Below are positions 23,334 to 26,553 of a stretch of 26,553 nucleotides of DNA, piece by piece; the stretch's first letter is position 1; every line of letters starts with the position of its first letter. This DNA is from 1-14-2-50-31-20 sp965370315 (GTDB lineage: Bacteria; Bacteroidota; Ignavibacteria; Ignavibacteriales; Melioribacteraceae): the NCBI GenBank assembly GCA_965370315.1, contig CBDUTO010000055.1, forward strand, positions 1-26,553, read 5' to 3'. The position numbers and the translations under genes are program-made. Below the pieces are notes generated by a model. That model saw nothing but the letters and a program-made list of their open reading frames with translations, was not told where the DNA came from and searched no databases.

Positions 23334-24459
23334 AATTATTGCTATATCAAAAAAAGAAGTAAAACAACTATTACGCGATAAACGCATGATGTTCGTGTTG
23401 TTTTTCTTTCCTGTGTTTTTGTTAGTTATTTTTGGATACGCTGTAAATTTTGATGTTCAAAATGTAAGGCTAGCTGTTCAGGATAACGATAGAACTGCAA
23501 CAAGCCGAGATTTAGTTAAAACAATTTCTAGTTCATCTTATTTTCAAATAGTGGAATACTACGATAACGACAAGCGCGGAAAAGAAATTCTTGATGCTGG
23601 AATTGCTAAAGGAGTTATGATAATTCCAACAAATTTTGAAAAGGATATATACTCAGCTAATGAAAACATTAAAGTTCAATTTCTATTAGATGGCGTTGAC
23701 GGAAACAGTGCAGCCATTATTCAAAACTATTCAATAGCTACAATAAACTCATTTAATAGTAAATTAAGCGATAAAGCCTCGGCAAGGATTGGAGTAAATT
23801 TAGAACCTCCAATTAACTTGCAAACACGCTTTTGGTTTAATCCCGAACTGCAAACAACAATTTATTTGCTTCCTGGTTTAATAGCCCTAATTCTTATTGT
23901 AACTGCTGTTATAACTGTTTCCCTTTCGTTGGTGCGCGAAAAAGAGCGAGGCACCATTGAACAAATAAATGTTTCATCCTTAACCATTTTAGAACTTCTG
24001 CTTGGCAAAATCTTCCCCTATGTTATAATCTCCTTTATAAATGCAGCGGTAATTCTTTTTGCCGGATACATTTTATTTGGAGCCACAGTTATGGGAAGCT
24101 ATTTCTTGCTTTTTGTAAGCACGTTTCTGTTTTTGTTCGCTTCAACAGCAATAGGAATTTTTATTTCCGTTGTGTCCGATTCGCAACAAGTGGCTTTTAC
24201 AATTGCAACATTTGCATCACTTTTGCCAGCCACAATTTTATCTGGGTTCATATTCCCTATTGAATCAATGCCAGTTATAATACAATGGCTTACTAATATT
24301 ACTCCAGCAAAGTTTTTCATAATTGCGCTTCGTAGCATTATTATAAAAGGTGTGGGCATTAGTGCGTTTTGGGATCAATGGATTTATATGATAGTGTTTG
24401 CTTTTATTTTTCTTTTGATCTCGGTTGTTAAGTATAATAAAGCCCTAAAGAGTGCATAA
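23323..24459 (+). CDS. ABC-2 type permease 1 of the efflux pump
   Basis: 378 aa. One transmembrane helix near residues 22-43 (MMFVLFFFPVFLLVIFGYAV) is followed by a periplasmic domain of about 130 residues, then five to six helices from about 185 to the end. The cytoplasmic motif after the second helix, LVREKERGTIEQINVSSL, is the conserved loop that contacts the ATPases in YbhS/YbhR/YhhJ permeases. Opening AISKKEVKQLLRDKR is also characteristic. It is related to permease 2 (both share FGYAVNxDV and FEKDI segments). Start overlaps the end of ATPase 2 by 11 nt; its TAA overlaps the next ATG (TAATG). Confidence 0.9.
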   Translation: MLNRIIAISKKEVKQLLRDKRMMFVLFFFPVFLLVIFGYAVNFDVQNVRLAVQDNDRTATSRDLVKTISSSSYFQIVEYYDNDKRGKEILDAGIAKGVMIIPTNFEKDIYSANENIKVQFLLDGVDGNSAAIIQNYSIATINSFNSKLSDKASARIGVNLEPPINLQTRFWFNPELQTTIYLLPGLIALILIVTAVITVSLSLVREKERGTIEQINVSSLTILELLLGKIFPYVIISFINAAVILFAGYILFGATVMGSYFLLFVSTFLFLFASTAIGIFISVVSDSQQVAFTIATFASLLPATILSGFIFPIESMPVIIQWLTNITPAKFFIIALRSIIIKGVGISAFWDQWIYMIVFAFIFLLISVVKYNKALKSA

Positions 24460-25589
24460 TGAAAACAATACTACAAATAGTAATTAAGGAATTTTTACAA
24501 CTTAAACGCGATCCTAAAATGTTCGTAATTATTTTGGTTGCACCTGTTATTCAATTAGTTTTTCTTGGATATGCAGTAAACATGGATGTTGAGAAAGTTC
24601 CAACAGTTGTATTTAATCAGGATAATTCTATAGCCAGTAGAGAGCTATTAAGTAAGTTTAATAGCACAAGGTATTTTGAATTTGTTGAATACGTTGATAA
24701 TTACAGAGATTTTCAAGAACATATAGATAATGGAACTGCATCATTGGGCATTGTTATTCCAACCGATTTTGAAAAAGATATTGCGAACAATAGAGTTACA
24801 AGTTTACAAGCTATTTTTGATGGATCCGACGGAAACAAGGCATCTATCACCACAGGATATCTTCAAATAATAGTTTCAAAATACTCTGTTAATATTATGA
24901 AAAGCCGAATGGAAAAGAGCGGAAGATTTACTGCGCCCATAGGACAAATAACTCCCGAAATCCGTGCGTGGTATAATCCGGAACTATCTACCAGAGTTTA
25001 TATGATTCCTGGCATTGTAGGCTTACTTCTTTCGATAGTAACATTGCTTCTTACATCGTTAGCTGTTGTAAAAGAGCGTGAGATAGGAACATTAGAGCAA
25101 ATTGTTGTAACTCCAATAAAGCCAACTCAATTAATTATAGGCAAGTTAATACCATTTGCAATACTCGGTTTTGTGGCTGTAACAATTGTGCTATTTGCAA
25201 TGACTTTTGTTTTTGAGTTAACTCCGCGCGGAAGTATTCCATTTATGCTATTTACAACGTTTTTATATATTCTTTCAACTTTAGGATTAGGGTTGTTTGT
25301 TTCAACGGTATCAAAAACTCAGCAACAAGCAATGATGATTGCCATTTTTGTTGTTCTACTTCCAATGGTTTTCCTATCTGGGTTCTCATTCCCAATTGAA
25401 AATATGCCCACATTTATTCAGGGACTTACATATCTAATACCACTTAGATATTTTATGACAATTTTACGTGGAGTAATTTTAAAAGGTATTGGCTTCTACG
25501 AACTCTGGTTCGAAATATTAATGCTATTTATTATGGGAATTTCACTTTTGGTTCTTAGCTCAATGCGTTTTAAAAAGAGAATGGATTAA
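24459..25589 (+). CDS. ABC-2 type permease 2 of the efflux pump
   Basis: 376 aa, a paralogue of permease 1. First helix about residues 22-41, periplasmic domain to about 175, then the membrane part with the loop VVKEREIGTLEQIVVTPI and the terminal 'FLSGFSFPIENMPTFIQGLTYLIPLRYFMTILRGVILKG' (key: GFSFPIENMP). It opens with VIKEFLQLKRDPK, the family's N-terminal amphipathic segment. The two permeases should form a heterodimer in the inner membrane. It is the last gene of the operon; the next 18 bases lead into a hairpin ATTCC-GGA/TC-T-GGAAT within repeats, which might act as a weak terminator. Confidence 0.92.
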   Translation: MKTILQIVIKEFLQLKRDPKMFVIILVAPVIQLVFLGYAVNMDVEKVPTVVFNQDNSIASRELLSKFNSTRYFEFVEYVDNYRDFQEHIDNGTASLGIVIPTDFEKDIANNRVTSLQAIFDGSDGNKASITTGYLQIIVSKYSVNIMKSRMEKSGRFTAPIGQITPEIRAWYNPELSTRVYMIPGIVGLLLSIVTLLLTSLAVVKEREIGTLEQIVVTPIKPTQLIIGKLIPFAILGFVAVTIVLFAMTFVFELTPRGSIPFMLFTTFLYILSTLGLGLFVSTVSKTQQQAMMIAIFVVLLPMVFLSGFSFPIENMPTFIQGLTYLIPLRYFMTILRGVILKGIGFYELWFEILMLFIMGISLLVLSSMRFKKRMD

Positions 25590-25606
25590 GCATAATATTG
25601 AGCTAC

Positions 25607-25867
25607 AGATTCCGGATCAAGTCTGGAATGACAGAATGAAAAAGCTATTCGTTATGCTGAACCTGCCTGAGGCTGGCTAGCTTGATTCAACATCTTTTTG
25701 GTTTTGTTAGATTCCGGATCAAGTCCGGAATGACAGAGTGAAAAAGCTATTCGTCATGTTGAACTCGTTTCAACATTTTTGGGTTTTGTCAGATTCCGGG
25801 TCAGGCCAGGAATGACATGGTGAAAAAATTTCATGTTGATCTTTATTCAGCATCTTCAAGGTTTTGC
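25607..25867. repeat. Tandem dispersed repeat, copies 1-3
   Basis: Each unit begins AGATTCCGGATCAAGTCCGG and continues AATGACAGA-TGAAAAAG, then a GTCATGCTGAAC...TTCAGCA stem and a T-rich tail. Copies start at 25607, 25709 and 25791 (102 and 82 bp apart; copy 1 has about 20 extra bases with GCCTGAGGCTGGC). Each unit has two hairpins: ATTCCGGA/TCCGGAAT and a TGCTGAA/TTCAGCA-type one. Confidence 0.75.
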
Positions 25868-25999
25868 AAAGCTCTCTTATTATTCGTTTTGGAACTGAAT
25901 AACAACAAAAAACCTCTAGTTAACAACATCTTACAACAAGTTAATGCTCTCCTAACTATAGTTTATGCTTTGCTACCTATAGATGCTGTTTTCCCTGCT

Positions 26000-26142
26000 C
26001 TAGTAGATTGTTTTCTAATTCCAGAAGGTCATTTACGAGCTCTAGTTACTCCTTTACGAACTCCAGAAGATGATTTACGAGAAATAGTTACCGGTTTACG
26101 GACTCCAGAAGGTGATTTACGGAGACGGAAATTGATGCCTAT
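26000..26142. repeat. 42-bp repeat, about three copies, in an open frame
   Basis: The motif CCAGAAG recurs at 26021, 26063 and 26105, exactly 42 bases apart, each followed by G(G/A)T(C/G)ATTTACG. The open frame 25817-26149 reads 14-residue repeats of the form TPEDDLREIVTGLR. That frame's only ATG lies within a dispersed-repeat copy, and there is no ribosome binding site, so I do not call a gene. The reverse strand also gives a repetitive, basic frame (SGVRKG..TRARK) with a stop. A seven-base direct repeat AAAGCTC (25868-25874 and 26148-26154) flanks the block. Confidence 0.6.
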
Positions 26143-26159
26143 TTCTTAAAGCTCACATA

Positions 26160-26280
26160 ATTGTCATGTAGAACTCGTCTTAGCCTTGTCTTTATTTTGA
26201 AAGATTCCGGATCAAGCTCGGAGTGACGAAATGAAAAAAGAAAATTGTCATGCTGAACTTGATTCAGCATCTTTAAAGAA
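26160..26280. repeat. Dispersed repeat, copy 4 with a preceding half unit
   Basis: Half unit at about 26160-26201 (TTGTCATGTAGAACTCG) and a full unit from 26202 (AGATTCCGGATCAAG, then GTCATGCTGAACTTGATTCAGCATC). The 42-bp repeat block thus interrupts what looks like one longer array. Confidence 0.65.
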
Positions 26281-26307
26281 AATAACACTGCTGTCGAGGA
26301 CTATTTA

Positions 26308-26461
26308 AGTTGTCTCAAAAGTCAATACAATGTCATTCTGAGGAGTGAAGCGACGTGAGAACCGAGTTTACGAGCTCACCGAATGGTAATCTTTAGTATT
26401 TGCATCAATTTGAAGATTTCTCTCTCCGTTCTAAATGACATGAGAAACTTTTGAGACAGCC
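26308..26461. mobile_element. MITE-like element with GTCTCAAAAGT terminal inverted repeats
   Basis: TGTCTCAAAAGT (26311-26322) and ACTTTTGAGACA (26447-26458) are perfect 12-bp inverted repeats, with partial pairing extending to about 26308 and 26461. They enclose about 125 bases with no gene, including GTCATTCTGAGGAGTGAAGCGACG. Non-autonomous transposon-like; no target duplication seen. Confidence 0.55.
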
Positions 26462-26553
26462 TCGCCATTCCTCGAGAGTAAAGTAGAGCAGCCATAAGCG
26501 GGTCTGTTCACTAAAGTGTGTCACTAGTTTCAAGGTTTGTTCATTCTTTGTTG

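Larger units (their letters stand above)
25590..26553. other. 964-bp repeat-rich region without convincing genes
   Basis: It holds a tandem dispersed repeat (copies at 25607, 25709, 25791 and 26202), a 42-bp repeat block (about 26000-26140) and a MITE-like unit (26308-26461). One open frame, 25817-26149, starts inside a repeat copy and is discussed separately. From 26462 to the end I see nothing recognisable. Confidence 0.7.

Noticed and set aside
25817..26149. 110-codon open frame with 14-residue repeats
   Set aside because: Its only ATG lies within a dispersed-repeat copy without a ribosome binding site, and the open frame follows from a 42-bp (multiple of three) tandem repeat. Kept as a repeat and a finding, not as a gene.

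Overview
The window is AT-rich with tightly packed genes. It most likely comes from a Gram-negative bacterium of the Bacteroidota/Ignavibacteriota/Chlorobiota group. This is inferred from two secreted proteins ending in type IX secretion (T9SS) sorting domains of the 'NYPNPFNPSTKI' type, several lipoproteins with Bacteroidota-like lipoboxes, an LpxR-type outer-membrane lipid A deacylase, and S9 and MetZ enzymes of familiar Bacteroidota form. No rRNA, tRNA or CRISPR array was seen.

Layout. (1) 129-4853, minus strand: a complete branched-chain amino-acid-type ABC uptake operon, livK-livH-livM-livG-livF. A 74-bp inverted-repeat element sits between the binding-protein gene and the membrane genes. 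(2) 4854-5444 has no gene. (3) 5445-6941, minus: a divergent Asp/Glu racemase-family protein followed by a small protein with a cold-shock-like domain. (4) 7032-8842, plus: a lipoprotein trypsin-like protease and an exported endonuclease/exonuclease/phosphatase-family enzyme. They converge on an LpxR-family gene (8839-9789, minus). (5) 9951-11114, plus: metZ-like sulfhydrylase, converging on a minus-strand pair made of an S9 peptidase and an FAH-family hydrolase (11129-13869). (6) 14040-17675, minus: two T9SS cargo proteins. One is a beta-rich protein of unknown function and the other is an esterase with a PKD domain. The two genes carry nearly identical 90-bp 3' ends, each with a stop codon inside a perfect palindrome followed by a terminator hairpin. 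(7) 17793-25589, plus: an efflux operon comprising TetR regulator, HlyD-type lipoprotein, ABC ATPase 1, TolC, ABC ATPase 2 and two ABC-2 permeases. (8) 25590-26553 is free of convincing genes and full of dispersed repeats.

The efflux operon is the most interesting block. Two copies of a 30-bp operator with identical geometry lie over a good promoter, and the -35 box is exactly the spacer of the upstream operator. Two mobile-looking pieces interrupt the operon: a four-helix-bundle (23S rRNA intervening-sequence-type) gene flanked by complementary AAAAGATT repeats, and a pair of inverted-repeat elements. The second ATPase gene has an in-frame TAA between its Walker A and signature motifs, so the pump may be recently broken, unless this is a base-call error.

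Several start codons were placed on an internal ATG instead of an upstream TTG/GTG, because the ATG fits the signal peptide or a Shine-Dalgarno sequence. All functions are read from motifs; no database search was possible.
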